Source of the DNA: Steromphala cineraria
Lineage: Eukaryota; Mollusca; Gastropoda; Trochida; Trochidae
Length of the DNA stretch: 64,000 nt
Direction: 5' to 3'
NCBI GenBank assembly: GCA_916613615.1
Contig: OU744725.1
Coordinates: 7,484,708 to 7,548,707, forward strand
Below, one piece after another: positions 12,583 through 26,164 of the stretch. The number at the start of each line of letters is the position of its first letter. Positions within the stretch are counted from its first letter, which is position 1. The notes beneath the pieces are model-generated. The model was not told where the DNA came from and made no database searches. It saw only the letters and a list, made by a program, of their open reading frames with translations. Position numbers and translations under genes: made by a program.

Positions 12583-12625
12583 ATGCTTTTCGTATTGGAA
12601 GGTGAAATCAGATTCAAACTGGGAC

Positions 12626-12958
12626 TTAAAGGCACCAATAGATCGGATTTCATCCGCCATCTTGAAATGATTGCATGAAATAACATTGCAAGAAAACAAA
12701 TGTACTGTATTATTCTTATCCATGAACAAAATAAAAAAATAACTACTAGTACTTGATTGATAGGAGAGGAGCACATTTACAAATATTTCATAATAAAAGT
12801 TACGACAGCATTTTGTCTAAGTAATGCATTCCACGACTGTAGCTTCGAGGATTGGCTTCATTTCACGATGTTTTTATTTGATATCGATGCATTTTATTCT
12901 TGGTCAAATTGTTAAATCTTTTTCCGCAAAAAATAACCCGCTCGAATGGTCCATTTAA
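12626..12958 (-). mobile_element. TTAA-flanked MITE, family T2, copy 1
   Basis: Ends TTAAAGGCACCA and TGGTCCATTTAA are inverted and abut TTAA on both sides. It aligns in inverse orientation with 33375-33806, sharing long strings such as AATGCATTCCACGA and TGGCTTCATTTCACGATG. Confidence 0.75.
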
Positions 12959-13143
12959 GTGACGAGGAAAAAAGCTTTAGCAAGGTCAACTCAATACAAT
13001 AGTACCTTCAGCTGTATACAAAGGCTGTGAGGTATGCTGACCCAGGTGCCTTGTTTACACAATGTTGAGATCATACAACTCAATACCTATCCCGACCTAG
13101 TTCTTGCTCAATGGGGATTGTGAAAGACCAGGACTCGGACTTC

Positions 13144-13150
13144 TATAAAA
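13144..13150 (+). promoter_or_regulatory. TATA box of paralogue 2
   Basis: TATAAAA stands 38-44 bases before the ATG at 13188. Transcription would then begin roughly at 13170-13180, leaving a very short 5' UTR. The position relative to a well-supported signal-peptide start is what makes this convincing; no such box is visible for paralogue 1, whose start is at the window edge. Confidence 0.55.
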
Positions 13151-13187
13151 TACGCTCTAGCTTCAGAACCTTTTTCATAACTTCGAG

Positions 13188-16100
13188 ATGCAGACTCCTG
13201 TTTATATCGCGTTGCTCGCAGGTACGATATGCTATTTTTCATCTTATTGTTTATTCTTTCGAAATAACATTTAGGTTTACTTTGCCTTTTTTGCTTTCAG
13301 ATATACTTTACACTGTTTATTGTTATTCGCGTATCCATCATATGAACATACATATCAAAACAAGTTGGTAATTGTATGGATCTTGCGTTAAAACGTGTTA
13401 TTAACCATTGAAACAAATACAAATACACTGTATAACCCTATATGTCATTACTAATTATATAATACATGTTTAAACTAATGGAAGTGAAGTACTATTCCCC
13501 AGTGTTTAAATACTAACACACATCACAAACAAATTATTTTTATTCTGAAGACGAAAGCTTTGAAATGAACGTACAATGTTCAGTAAGTTAATTGAATCCA
13601 TTTCCACACCTCGAATGAAGAATACTGTACAATGTTCGCACAATATGGCGGCAAATTGTTTTTGCATCGGACTTGAGGATTTCTTCCACGACTATATACG
13701 GATGATCTGGTTTATATATTTGACATTTGACATTTACTTTTATGTATTAGGGAAAATTCAAAGAAATATTTTTTCAAAATAAAACGTGCTTCTGTCATTT
13801 TAAGGAGGTTGGGTATCTTTGCTACTGGGCATCTGAAACGGTCAGAATGTGATATTGAAAAGTTTATATTTTTTCTTTATTTTTCACTGACAGTGTGTGG
13901 AAAACAAAATGAATAATTAAATAGTGATTAAGTTTGATAAACAATATTGACTGTATTATAACTGTATATGTTGTATGTTATAAACATATTAATATATTTT
14001 ATCATTTAACCTTTAAAAATAATGAACAGATTTTTATAAAAGGATAATGTCCACAATGAAGAGTTATCTCCCCTGGATGTTAAAATTGATAAGGCTAATT
14101 TGACTGTGAATATCTCTGTTATCCTCTGGTGACATATATTGTTTTCATTTTTAATCGTATTCAATTGTGTATTAACTGAAAAATGTTTAATTTTCAAAAA
14201 TCCTAATACGTGAAATTCTATTTAAAAAATGCCTTTTTGAAAAAAGCTAATTTGCATGTATTTACTTCATATTACTTTCAAGCTCCTTTTTTCTGCATTT
14301 GTTTATTTCTATACTGCAATGCCTTAATCGAAAAACATGAAATTCACATTCATATTAAAACAATGAACATAAAAAGAGCTTTTTAAATTATTTTTTTTCA
14401 TCGTCAGGGAAGACTCTTCAACAAATACTTTGTTGACATGATATTTGTATGACATAATTTTGTTAAAGACATTATTTTCAACAAAATAAGACCGAATTTA
14501 CCGATTTTCAAATACCTCGATATTTTGTAACCAACCTCCTTAATGTATGATATGGTAACGTAATATGTTTAAAGTATATTGTAAACAAGGACAGTACAAG
14601 ATAATTATGCTTTGTTTATGTGTTTTCATTTTTCCATTTATTTCCGCAAGTATTTTCTAAAATTCACTTGATACAACAAGTACAAAGTACAGCTGTAAAT
14701 AAACAAATTATCCCGATGAAGTTAGAACATGATAAAACCGTCTCTCCTAACCTAGTTAATCAAGATTTGGCCTGGAAACATTCTCTGATTGATCATAGTT
14801 CTTCGTTTCTATTCACAAACGAAAGGTTACAACCCTTTGGTGATTCTTTCGCGATTTTAAAACTGCGTACACCCGTAGCAGGGGATACAAAAAGACATTG
14901 CATTTAAAGTCGGCTGTATAACGTATACTCGTATTTAGTAATGATATATTTGACTCTATCAAAACAAATACTCTAGTATAAGTTAGTAATGATTTGGAAC
15001 AATGTTTAAAACAGTGCTCCGTTCCATTTAATAGAGATAATCACTTTAAACAAATTCAACCTTCCCTACTGTTGCAGTAATTGAGTTGATGACAGGTAGA
15101 TATCAATCAATCGAAAAACTTACGAAATCAATAACTTATACCATACTATGTTTACAACTCGTGCTTGCAGCTCGACAAATCCTCACGAATGAAAAGAAAC
15201 CAGGCAAATACACAAACATTTTATTGACCGCAGTTGCAAATCCTTGTATAAATCAGTTGTCTCATTTTGCATAGAAAAGTTGTTTTATTTTGAAAAGATG
15301 ATTAGTATTACAAATCACATAAGATAGATCAAATTATAAAGTTGGGGTAATTAATAATGTTTGATATACAAACTCAGGGTGCAGGTAAAGAATTCCTTAA
15401 ATAAACCATTTCTACTATCATTTGGTTTAACTATCCTGGGATTATACATTGCCAAATTATGACCTCTGAATGAAGGAAGCGGTACTTGTTATATCTAGAA
15501 GCGTGTCTGGGTTTTTAAAAACAATCATCACCATTCTTCTCTACACTCTACTCTATATTTCTATCTATTATTTTTTCTATATGTCCTATGATTCTGTGGC
15601 CTCTTTGACAGAAATAAACTATCTATCTAACTCTATATTTCCCATCAAACCGAAACAAGAATTACAGAGTGTTAACGTTCCATCTTAATTTTCAACGATT
15701 TTGGATGCATAAGTTTGATCTTTGTCTAATATCTTCTAAAAGGTTAGTACATTCTACAAGATACCCAAGAGACTAGTGGTTTCGCAAATGCCAAAATGCC
15801 AAGGATAAAAAATAAAGGGCTCGACCAATCTCGAGTGATATTAAAAACCACACGGCAATATTTTTCTAGGGCGGGGTCGTCTTGAGCCCTATCAGTAATG
15901 TTCAGGTTTGACCAGCCTTGCGTTCAGTAACACGTTGTTCGCGGCGGGTATCCTTCTTTTAACATTGAGTGTTCGCGAGCGCTCGCGAACATCCCGGGAA
16001 ATTTCGTCTTACTGAACGCAAGGCAGTTTTACACCATTAGAACAAGTTATAGACGAGACAAAAATCATTAGAGGTAAATGACACTTAATTGATATATTGA

Positions 16101-18774
16101 TGTGGGGTTTCGCTGTGATATCACGCGCGAGAAAGTATTTTCATTGACTGAAATAAGCAGACAGTTTGTGTAAAGTTTACCGAAACTGAGATCTGTCTGA
16201 AGCCCGAGAAGTGCTGGTATGAAAACATAGGAAGGACAGGATTTCTTTACTTTAGCTCGGTGTAGGGAAACAGTGTTTGGGATTTCGTTTGAAAATGGAT
16301 TTGTATGGTCATGTTTTAAGTTTCAAACTTCTACATGCTATTGGAAAATACCTTAAAATCTGTAATTGTTGTTATCTGAAATTGATCTAATTGGAATTGC
16401 CCTAGGTCATTTATTGATGGAAAGAAATTGTCAAACCTATCAATAATTTGGAAGATAAGATACTGAAAGAAATCTTATCTTATTTCTTCGAATACTTTTA
16501 GTGTTGGTCGTCAGTACACGCTCACAATCATCAATTAATATCTTTTCCAAGTTTAAATTGATAATTTCTTAATAATTGAAGCAAATGTAACAGAAATACA
16601 TTGATATTTAATTTTTTCAGTGTTTCTGTGTTTGACACACGCCAAGACTGTCCGAGAGTGCCAGAACGCCTACACACAATGTGACAAATACTTGGAAAAT
16701 ATATTCGACGTCAGTCAAACGCACACCAATGAGGAGTACTGCAGGTAGATCCTTTACCTCCATGCTTATTTTCTCTATCGATGAATAAGATGATTTTACG
16801 AGCACTTCATAAGTACTCATTATTGCCTTATTAGACATACAGATGAAGGTGAAATCCGGGTCTTCAGCCAAAACAATCCAATCACATATTCAAGGTATTC
16901 AGCATGGTCAAAATCTGGTTTTAGTGAAAAATGTAAATTATATTCAAAATTGCCTGTGTCTTAGAAAATAAAAAACGATACTTGAAATTATTCACTGAAT
17001 TCAGAAATTATGTTGTAATATAATGATACTAACATGGATTACGACTCATTTATGTGAATGTTGGGTTGTGTTTATCTCGACTTATTTATTGCAAGGGCGT
17101 GGCGTTTCGGTGTATTAAGAACAATTACCTACTAGCATCACAATATTGCACTTAAGGAGATGTCGATTCACTGAACTTTTCCTTATTTAACCTACACACT
17201 TCTTAATGACCCTAAAGAATACATGTGCCCATCACGACACGACTATGACACGTTTACCTAGCAAGATTATCACTAATGTTATACAAGAGACCTCCTGGAT
17301 ACGTTCCGGGACTACTTACAGTAGAAATGGCCGCAAGAAATAGCCACGAAACCTTCCCATTCTTATTCCTTGTATAAGTATTTTTCTGCTACATCAGATT
17401 ATTTCAGCGAAACTCACACACCAGCCCTTTATCTATTGGACATGAGGCCCGAATCTCTGAAATCATCTGAAGTCATTGTTATAGTTACATATCCTGAAAC
17501 TGTTTCAGCTAATGACGTTATACTACAATGCAAAAGGCAAATATCCGGAACCTCACCGTCCTTTGATCCGGGCACTGCCAGTGTTGCTCGAGCAAAAATC
17601 ATGTCACTAGTTGTACTTAGTTATACGAGGCGTTTGCCTTGTTCTATATCAGTCTGTTCTGTGAGAGTCATGGACACAATAACCCGATTATGTTAATATA
17701 AATGAGATTATCAGTTCAGATTATCAGTTTTGTCATTCTCCCCAGTGCTAAGATCGGGTACGAACAGTGTATGGACGGACCGACTACTGCAGGATGTGCG
17801 GACAAGGACAGGATGAAGAGGGTTGTACGGATAGATGGAGTCGCCTGTAAGTGTGTATTTGTACCTCAAGCATCCATGCTGACTAGTTATGGAGACACAG
17901 TCATTACAACGATACTGTACATAGCCAGTGAAATATACTGGTATAGTCACTAAAACACTCAAATGTCCAAATATGACATATCAACTGGAATATACACTGA
18001 AACAATTATGTCATTGCTACTGGACAATTCACTGAAACAACTCTGATAGTGATAAAGTGATAAATCGAATATGATAAACTTTCTGAGACAACTGGGTTAA
18101 AAACACTCTGTATTTCTGATTTTGATATATTCATGGTCACTTTACGACTCCTACTCTACTGCAAAGCCACTAAACATATATGATATATTAACCTCTGATT
18201 GTTAAGCCAGCCTTTTATCAACAGTTACTGTTTCTATTCTCAAACATTATACCAAAGGTTCACACTCGATACATTTATGATAAAACCTGATCACTATTTG
18301 CATTGTGAATTCCAAATGTATTGTTGATAATTGTTTGTGACTTATTGTAACCAATACCTCCATGAATATGTTATCTGACATCACTGAAAATCAAGACAAA
18401 AAATTTTTAAATCGAAAGATGATATACGTCTATGCTAAAGTGTTAAAGTGTTGCTTAAGATTGGACTCCTCGTAGCAAAATTTAATTTTGGAAATTCATT
18501 GATGCAGACTTGTTCGTATGTGTATAGTAGGTGATCAATCTTATTTTTGGTTGTGTGACATTTGATTACGGACTTGGTAAAAAAAATTGATACATTGGCA
18601 CCCGTCAAAACTAAATGACACTTCATGAAACATGTTCTTTGTCATTTTAACAATGTCAACAAAACAATTATTTTTTTATTTTTTCCAGGTGGCAGTTCAG
18701 GAATATCTGGATCGGTTCGGGTTCTTATCATGTCTCTGGTTACCATCTTTGTTGGCATGCTCCTGTGCAAGTAG
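13188..18774 (+). CDS. Small secreted six-cysteine protein, probably GPI-anchored (paralogue 2), four exons
   Basis: Coding exons are 13188-13221, 16621-16744, 17746-17846 and 18689-18774 (stop TAG), giving 114 residues. Exon phases match paralogue 1 exactly, and exon 2 is also 124 nt. The signal peptide is residues 1-19 (MQTPVYIALLAVFLCLTHA), again split after the first G of a Val codon. Cysteines 25, 32, 52, 61, 70 and 87 align with the six of paralogue 1, as does CSA..xYEQCMD. The tail after Cys87 is short, Gly/Ser-rich and then hydrophobic (VRVLIMSLVTIFVGMLLCK), consistent with a GPI signal or one membrane helix. A TATAAAA at 13144-13150 lies about 40 bases before the start codon, and AATAAA at 18800-18805 follows the stop. 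Intron 1 (3.4 kb) carries a TTAA-flanked MITE and a palindromic element. Role unknown; tandem duplication suggests a lineage-specific family. Confidence 0.82.
13800..14543. mobile_element. TTAA-flanked MITE, family T3, in intron 1 of paralogue 2
   Basis: The 744-bp AT-rich body is bounded by TTAAGGAGGTTGG and CCAACCTCCTTAA, a perfect 13-bp inverted repeat beginning with TTAA. No coding capacity is seen. Confidence 0.7.
15916..16023. mobile_element. 108-bp MITE with 15-bp TIRs and a central palindrome, in intron 1 of paralogue 2
   Basis: Ends CCTTGCGTTCAGTAA and TTACTGAACGCAAGG are perfect inverted repeats. Inside, 15970-15991 is a perfect 22-bp palindrome of the core TTCGCGAGCGCTCGCGAA, very CpG-rich for this region. 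Confidence 0.75.
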
Positions 18775-18799
18775 ATTAAACAGGCGACCATTGATGTAG

Positions 18800-18805
18800 A
18801 ATAAA
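18800..18805 (+). terminator. Polyadenylation signal of paralogue 2
   Basis: AATAAA lies 26 bases after the TAG stop at 18772-18774, a normal position for cleavage and polyadenylation shortly downstream. Confidence 0.55.
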
Positions 18806-21470
18806 AACTGAAACGGTCTCGTAATATTTTATCCCCACAGAAGACGTTCAAGTCATAAAATCATCCTGATCTAACCTATGTTGTATTGAGTTCAGTTCTC
18901 GGGAAAATGAAAAGCCTCACTGGTTGCAATAAGGTTAGCTGTGCAATTAAAGATGACGATTTTAGATGCCTCGGTCAAATCCATATTCTTCGGGAACACG
19001 ACTTAGTATATAGAATTAATCCGAAGTTGCAATTTGATTTGCATTTACTAAGGGTATTTCAATATAACACGGTCAGGTATTTGACTACCGTATGTTTGCA
19101 TAGATTGATGTGTCAGTAAGAAAGCTATCCATGCGATAAGTGTTTCGATTGGCCGAATGTTTTCAAAGAGTTTGTGGTGTCCATTTTTGAACTTTTCAAA
19201 AAACCCAAGAACTGATGTCATTACAGCAGTGGTTATACCAGAATTTTATTAATAAACTACCTCAATAGGAAGAGAATTTATGTTATTATTTATAAATGAT
19301 TGACTATAACGAATGTGTCCCCCGCCATGGCGGCTATCACGATATCCAGAGAAATTTTTAAAACAGGCTGACAATGTATTTTTTAAATGCAATATGATAC
19401 ATGTATTTTTATTACCATTGATTTTATCTCGCTTCAATCACGCTGTACATAGGTTTCGATTTTATGTTTGTTATGTGAAAGTTACAATGCTAATATGTTG
19501 ATAATTGTCGTAAAACAAAAAAAAGAAATTTGATTTCTTGCTCTGGATTTGTGTGCAGATATCGAGATTGCTCTTAACTAATGAGTGTAATGTGTATTAT
19601 GACAACATTGACGGTTAATGTTTATAAATGATCAAGTTTCAAATAATATAAGATGATTGGTCATAATTGTAAAACTCCGCTTGAAATATTGTTATATATA
19701 TATTACAAATTATAACGCGCTTGAGAAATAAATTGATGATTTTAAAGGAATGTGTATTGTTTTAACTCCACGATACTTCAGGTGATAAGCTTTAAATTTA
19801 TACAACACGAATTCACAGGAAGCGTGAAGGAATATGGATGATTTTAGTAACGCTTCATCCACTATTCTCTCAACAATGAAAACCAAGGCGTCACAGTGCA
19901 ACATTCAATTTTCAAAAACTCTCAAAATGTTTTCAATATGCTTAGTTATTATTCTAATAAATTGTACAATTACAAATACGAATATGGAAACTCGAGCACG
20001 AGCATTGGAACTGCTCCAAGTGCAATACTTAGTTGTTAGCTGCAGTGAATATGAGGAAGCTAATGAAATTGAGATGGTATCAATGAATCGCTGAATTTAG
20101 CTTCTTATATAAACTTGACTTGGGTTTGGGGAGGGTCACTTCCAAATTGGGTGGAGTTTAAATAATCGCTAAGGGTTGGATTTCGATATAAGTTCCTTGA
20201 AGCTTGTGTCAAACTGCTACCAGAGATCTTTCCAAGATTCATAACACAGCTGAACTGTACTGAAGTGATAGATTTTTGGTGACAGACAATGTTACTGTTT
20301 GTTGGATCTCGATATGATGAAGATGCATTTTAACCCTGATATAGCATTATTTGGTGAAAGAACCAGTAAAACAATTGCATAGATCAACGGTTATTTATGA
20401 TTATGTTAGTCTATTTATCTGAGAGTGACACTTTTTAAGATATTATGTAAATTAAAAAAAAACTATTTTTATTATTTGTATTTTGTTATACTTAGTATGT
20501 TGAAATAATTGAACAAACACTTATATTTCAAACTTACTAAAAACAGAGAAAAAAAGTATATAAAATTAGTTCCAATGTTGATATTTGAAGTATTGAAAGA
20601 AGATTTTCTACTTTTATGCAGCAATCAGTATGCTATTACATGCGTTGGTGAATTATTTTATCTCACAATGCAATAGGGCATATGCTCATTTTAAATAATA
20701 TTATGAAGCCTGACCTATCGATGTTATCTTTGATCCTCAGATATGCCTTTTGTACCTTCACAAATTGTCTTTGGATATCAACTTCTCCTTCCCTTTTAAA
20801 GATTGTATTAAGAAGAGATTTGTTAAACTCAAAAACTCAGACCATTATTATATCAAAATGTTGTAATGTAATGAAACCTGACACATGTAATCACTATGAT
20901 CCCTATATCCCTTGTATGTCTTTGTAATCTTTTTTCCCAGTGAACCTATCACGTAACATCAAATTCAAAAGTTGTCCTTGGGGTTGGTTATATGTTTTGT
21001 GTATGGTAGATATCCATTTTGTAAGCTCAGTTGGTTGTTTTTGGGAGTAATTTTGACATGACCTTTCTTGCTTTTATGATTGAAAAGACATACAATTTAA
21101 ATCGTTTAGAAACGAAAGCTACTTTCTCTGATGAAATTACCATATAACCTTTTGGCATGAAAACAGTGGGAGGGACAGGCCTCCATCCACTTTTAAGTCT
21201 GACATTCAGGTAAAGTTGAAAATGAAATGAAAATGAAAATTCATCATTTCGATTTGTAGATTGTCCCTTTTGATATTTCGATCTTGTACTCTCTTTTTAT
21301 CTAACGATTTTAAAGTTATCTCATGTAACACTTTAATCATTTCCCCAAGACTAATCTTGGAAACAATACATTCTAGCATATCAAAGAGGGGTACCCATGT
21401 CAACCATTATCCTTTAAAAATCTGAAATTTATCATTTTTTGTTTAACAAAAACCAATTTCAATTATTTTA
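18806..21470. other. Intergenic, nothing firmly recognised
   Basis: AT-rich. An 86-codon open frame at 19834-20094 includes a hydrophobic stretch (MFSICLVIILINCTI) but has no splice or homology support. Confidence 0.4.
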
Positions 21471-21477
21471 ACCATTA

Positions 21478-22520
21478 GTCAATCAATCTTTATTTGCACT
21501 TATAGGCCACAGGCCTGTAGCACAATGTGCATACAATATGTTCAGGCAGGATAGAGTACATTTTTTCTGAGTAAAAAGGCATAGTATAGAAACATTGACA
21601 GATTTTCTAAATGTGCTTTGTTAGAGTAAGTTAATAGAGATATAAATTTATAAATATTATGATGTGTAAAGTAATATTTCTTAATGTACTTATTTCTCAA
21701 AGTGAGATAGGCAGGGCAAACACAAAGGAAATGATATTCATCTTCAATAAGATTTAAATTACACATTTTACAAATTCTATCTTCTCTTTTTAGTCCAATA
21801 TATCTGCCGGTTTCTATTAGTAAATCATGCGATGAGCAACGGAATTTTGCAAGCGAGATTCTATATTTCCGGATATTCAAATGCGATAGATAGCTTTCAT
21901 CTTGTATAGATTGCTTAAACATTCTAAAATAAAAACATTTATTTGATACAGATAGGTGGTCAAGCCAATTTTGTAAATAAATATCTTGTAATCTTTGTTT
22001 AAACGAGATAAGAAACTTTGAATGAGAGTCTATGTGTTGTTCCAGCCATATATAACCAAAACCAGTAGAAAATAGTAAATTTTTAACATCTGTAACCCAA
22101 TTACGTTTTCCATTTCTATCATACAAAGTCATCATATTGTAACATTTTTTGGGTAATCTATAACATGGCATATTCAATACTTTCAACCAATATTTTATTA
22201 CTTTCATTTTTGACTTTATAGATAACGGAAATCTACCACACTCACCGTAGACCATTATGTTTGAGGTTGTAACTTTCACACCGAGAAATCTTTTAATTGC
22301 ATATAAATGTACCTTTTCTATTACATGAAATGTCTGGAGTCACCAAATTTCGGAACCATAAAGAAGCATTGGACTTATCTTAGCATCAAAAATTCTAAAA
22401 CAGGACTGATGTGACAAGTTACCTAAAATGAAGATATATCTCATAATGCCGATTAATATTTTCTTTGCTTGGGTCGATGCTTTTTTTGCATGTAAAGAGT
22501 CAATGTAGTCAATGAGTCAT
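21478..22520 (-). mobile_element. Non-LTR retrotransposon (LINE) 3' end, 5'-truncated
   Basis: The minus-strand frame 22279-21542 and its upstream extension to about 22516 encode the C-terminal part of a LINE polyprotein. It contains IDSLHAKKAS..., then FRIFDAKISPMLLYGSEIW, the conserved segment after the reverse transcriptase domain, then a zinc-knuckle-like CKMC...EDEYHFLCVCPAY. A TGA at 22342-22340, directly after the GSEIW segment, breaks the frame. The 3' end has AATAAAGATTGATTGA, a typical LINE tail. Reverse transcriptase motifs proper are absent, so it cannot move on its own. Confidence 0.85.
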
Positions 22521-24660
22521 TTTGTCCCTGGCAATCTTCAAATCTATGCATATATAGTTTCTTTCGGACCTCATCAGCATAGTGTGTGTGGAACATAGCT
22601 GAACCAGCAATCCAACGTTATCAACGAGGCAAAGCAGTTTAGGAAAGTGCATAGAGTGCTCAAACTGTATTTCTACAGTGGGCTAGCGCAAGGCCGTAAC
22701 AAATGAGTATATCATGTTAGAGTGCTCAATCATAACAAAATTATGGTTTGAGAGCTTATATAGAGAGCTAGATATAATTTGAGGGAGAGTCATGAAAACA
22801 AATACACTTAAATGGGGAGGACCGCTAAAACATTACATTGAGTCATATTTTTATTTACAAACCCAAGTGAAAAACCTTGGCCCACCCCCGGTCCCTTGCA
22901 CGTTTTGCAACCTAACGTGGTTCATGCAATTAATATATAAAGAGAGGAATATTTGACCCGTTGTCGCTAGACATGGTGATTACATGCATATTTGTGTATA
23001 TTGCGGTATATTTCTTCAAGCTCTTTAACTATACTTTCTGATAGTATTCATTTCGAATGTTGATTGTAAATGGTTTTTGAAACAATGAGGATGACTCTTG
23101 AAATTAACATAATTTAACAATAGAAATGCATAAATTCAAAATGACATATTTTGTATATTTTATGACCGACTCCTTTCTGCTTTCTGTTTTTCCATAAGCT
23201 CTGTTGTGTTGGTTTCTTAACGCCTCGGAGATTTTCAATTGATCATAAAAGTATTACTGTCTTTAAATGTACTTGACGTAAACTTTCTATAGTTACATGC
23301 AATTATAAGACAACGAGGTTGCTGATATACCTCCTTATATGATTCATTTACTCTGCCATCAAAACACGTCCGCGATATATGTATATTTACGTCCGCTTCG
23401 ATACATCGATAACCATCCTTACTAAATACATTTTCATTCTATATATATAAACGATTTGTCATCTTAATCCAGCAGCCAAAGTCGAGGACGCCTTTTGAAT
23501 TCTAGATACAATCTTCTTGTTGTTCTAAATCTATTCAGGTCTATAAAGTCAAGTCCAGATTTGCCCTGTTGTAACATAGCAATAGTTCTCGGCTTCTTTC
23601 AATATCAATTAATGAAATGTTTTCAGGACTTTTCATTTAAAAGTAATCATTAACTTTATTTTCGGGATTTTACATACAATGTTCATTTGGTTAACGTACA
23701 GATGAAATCATATCCAAAAATTCTTTGAACCTCTTCTTTGATAATTATGATATGCATAGCGCTGAAGTAGATGAGAGGATTGTAAGCTATGAAAAGGAAG
23801 AAATGAAACTGTCATACATAAAATCGAAATATTCATTTGGGAAATGAACAGTTTTATTTTGGGATGTTATGTAACAGGAATATGTTAAATATTCAGGAAT
23901 ATGTATCAAATATTTTAATAATTGAATATGTATTTAAAAAATGAAAGAATACCCTATGCATTTTGGAGGTCATTTTACGAACGTTGCCGTCAATTTTGAA
24001 AACTGATAATATTCCAAATCATGACAGTTTCGCCATTAAATGAGAATACATGGCATAAACGTCCGAAACCTCTTCAACGAATAGTTTTGATGAAAAGAGT
24101 TCGAATGGAAATCAGAAGTCAGCGGTAGTATGAAAACGCTCATTATTATATCACGAAATAGAACTTCAAATTTTTTAAAATATCATTTGATAAAGTATTC
24201 CATAATGCTTGAAAGGGCGTTAGAACTGCGTTTGAAATATGAAAACTTGTGTGTTTCGATATTTGTTTCGATTTTTAAAAAGTTAACTGGTTAAAATGAG
24301 TCATGTTCAAACCTTCTTCATGTTAATGAACATATTTTAGATTCGTAACATACAATTTCTAACTCTGCAATATACGCGATATCAGCCATACATGTACAAT
24401 TTGCTTAAATACTTATGTCAATCGCAGTCAATAATCTTCATCTTCATCAATAAATATTTATAACATAAGCACTTAAACAGTTCAACGAGCTCATGGCCCT
24501 TTTGTATTGAGTAGATTTGAACACTCGAGTAACAAAAAGCATATCTCTTCTATGCAAATAAAGTCATACTTCACTGCTACCAGTATGATGTTCAATCTTA
24601 TATATTACAATGTGTTGTTTGTAACCTTTTGAATATACCACGTCATTGAACGTTATGAAT
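22521..24660. other. Intergenic, AT-rich, nothing recognised
   Basis: No exon-like frames, RNA genes or clear repeats noticed on either strand. Confidence 0.4.
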
Positions 24661-24679
24661 ACAATGTGATCAGCAAAAC

Positions 24680-25386
24680 AATATCAAGAACGTTAGAACA
24701 AGTTTCTAAACTTCTGTACATAACATCATTGTACATTAGGGAAGCTGATTCTATTAATAGTTTTAAAGTACATACTTCTCCAAGAAAATTTAAAGCACCA
24801 ACTTATTTCTCAATTGGTAAAAGAAAACTAAACATAATTCATACACAGTTGCGATATTCCAGTAGCAAATTAAATGATGATTTATATAGAATAGGTCTCT
24901 CAGACCACCCTGAATGCAATTGCAAATCTGCTTGTGAAAGTTCTCATCATTATTTCATTGAATGCATTATGTATTATAATATAAGAAATCAAATGTTTCG
25001 AAACATTAGATTAATTTGTAACAACAGAGCACAGGTAAATTTAGATTTGTTGTTAAATGGATGTCCAGATCTTTCCTATAATGATAACGTACACATTTTT
25101 AAAGAAGTACAAAAGTACATATCTCTTACTGAGAGATTTGATAAATAAAAACATACATGTAACCTGCCTATTTCCCAGTATTATACATTATGTATCTTTT
25201 GCTTTTTCTTTACTTTCTATACCTTGTCCATTTGTAAATATACCCATCGTCTATATGCATGTATATCACTGTACATATTGTATTCAACGTTTCAATATTT
25301 TATGTCAACATTGTAAATAGGAGAGGGTTTCATTAAGTTGGTATAACTTGTACCCAATCCCTTCTCGTGAATAAATATGTTTAAAT
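24680..25386 (+). mobile_element. Second LINE 3' end, different family, 5'-truncated
   Basis: The frame 24666-25148 encodes a LINE C-terminus: IREADSINSFKVHTS, then GKRKLNIIHTQLRYSSSKLN, then a CNCKSACESSHHYFIEC zinc-binding signature and YYNIRNQMF. This arrangement is standard for the end of many invertebrate LINE polyproteins and differs from the copy at 21.5 kb. A 3' UTR of about 230 bases ends with GAATAAATATG. Nothing upstream of 24.68 kb belongs to it. Confidence 0.8.
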
Positions 25387-26164
25387 CAAAACATCATAAA
25401 ACATATTTCCTATTCTTCTATCTTTCGTAGTACCATTTCAAAATACCTCACTCCTTACCCAAATTCGACTTCGTGACAAAGAATTACGATAAAAATGAAA
25501 ATAAATTCAGCGATATGCATGTGTGGCATACTACCTACCTGAACGTGTAGACTACAAAGGCTCATGCCCCGAGGGAAGGTACAAAGCTTTATCAGGGAAA
25601 ATAATTGATAATTGACTTATCGAACTTGTAAAAAATACATTCAATCTATGTACTCCGTGATTCGCGGGATGTCGCCGGTTGGTGAGGATAACTTACTCTC
25701 CCCCTCCGGCGTTCCTTAATGAGTTTGTTAAATTCTTCAGACCTTATATTCAAACGGTAAAGCATTAAGAGTAAGTATCAATGTATTTTACGACCTTTAT
25801 GAAAGTGATATTACAGTCCCATGTTCCGCCCCAGCGCTTTGTTGTAAATATATGAGGGGCATCGATTTAATACAAAATGGCTCCGAATGAAATAACCATT
25901 TGAGGATTTTCATACGTTGTGTACAATGACATGGATTTCCTCGCTGAAAATAATGTAGAAATTCGTAAATGAGTATAATGAAAGTATGACATGTGTAAAA
26001 ATGATCTTAACGAAACCTACTTGCTTATATAACATGTGCAAAATGTATTTAATATATACAATTTTAGCTTTAAGGAATAAAGTATCCGTTTTGTTTAATC
26101 TTAAAACCCAAGAACTATTCACTAAACAACTACAACAACAACGGCCAATTCTCTTGGTTCACAG

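Noticed and set aside
19834..20094. 86-codon frame with a hydrophobic segment
   Set aside because: No homology, acceptor, donor or polyadenylation signal that would support a gene; hydrophobicity is easily produced by AT-rich DNA.
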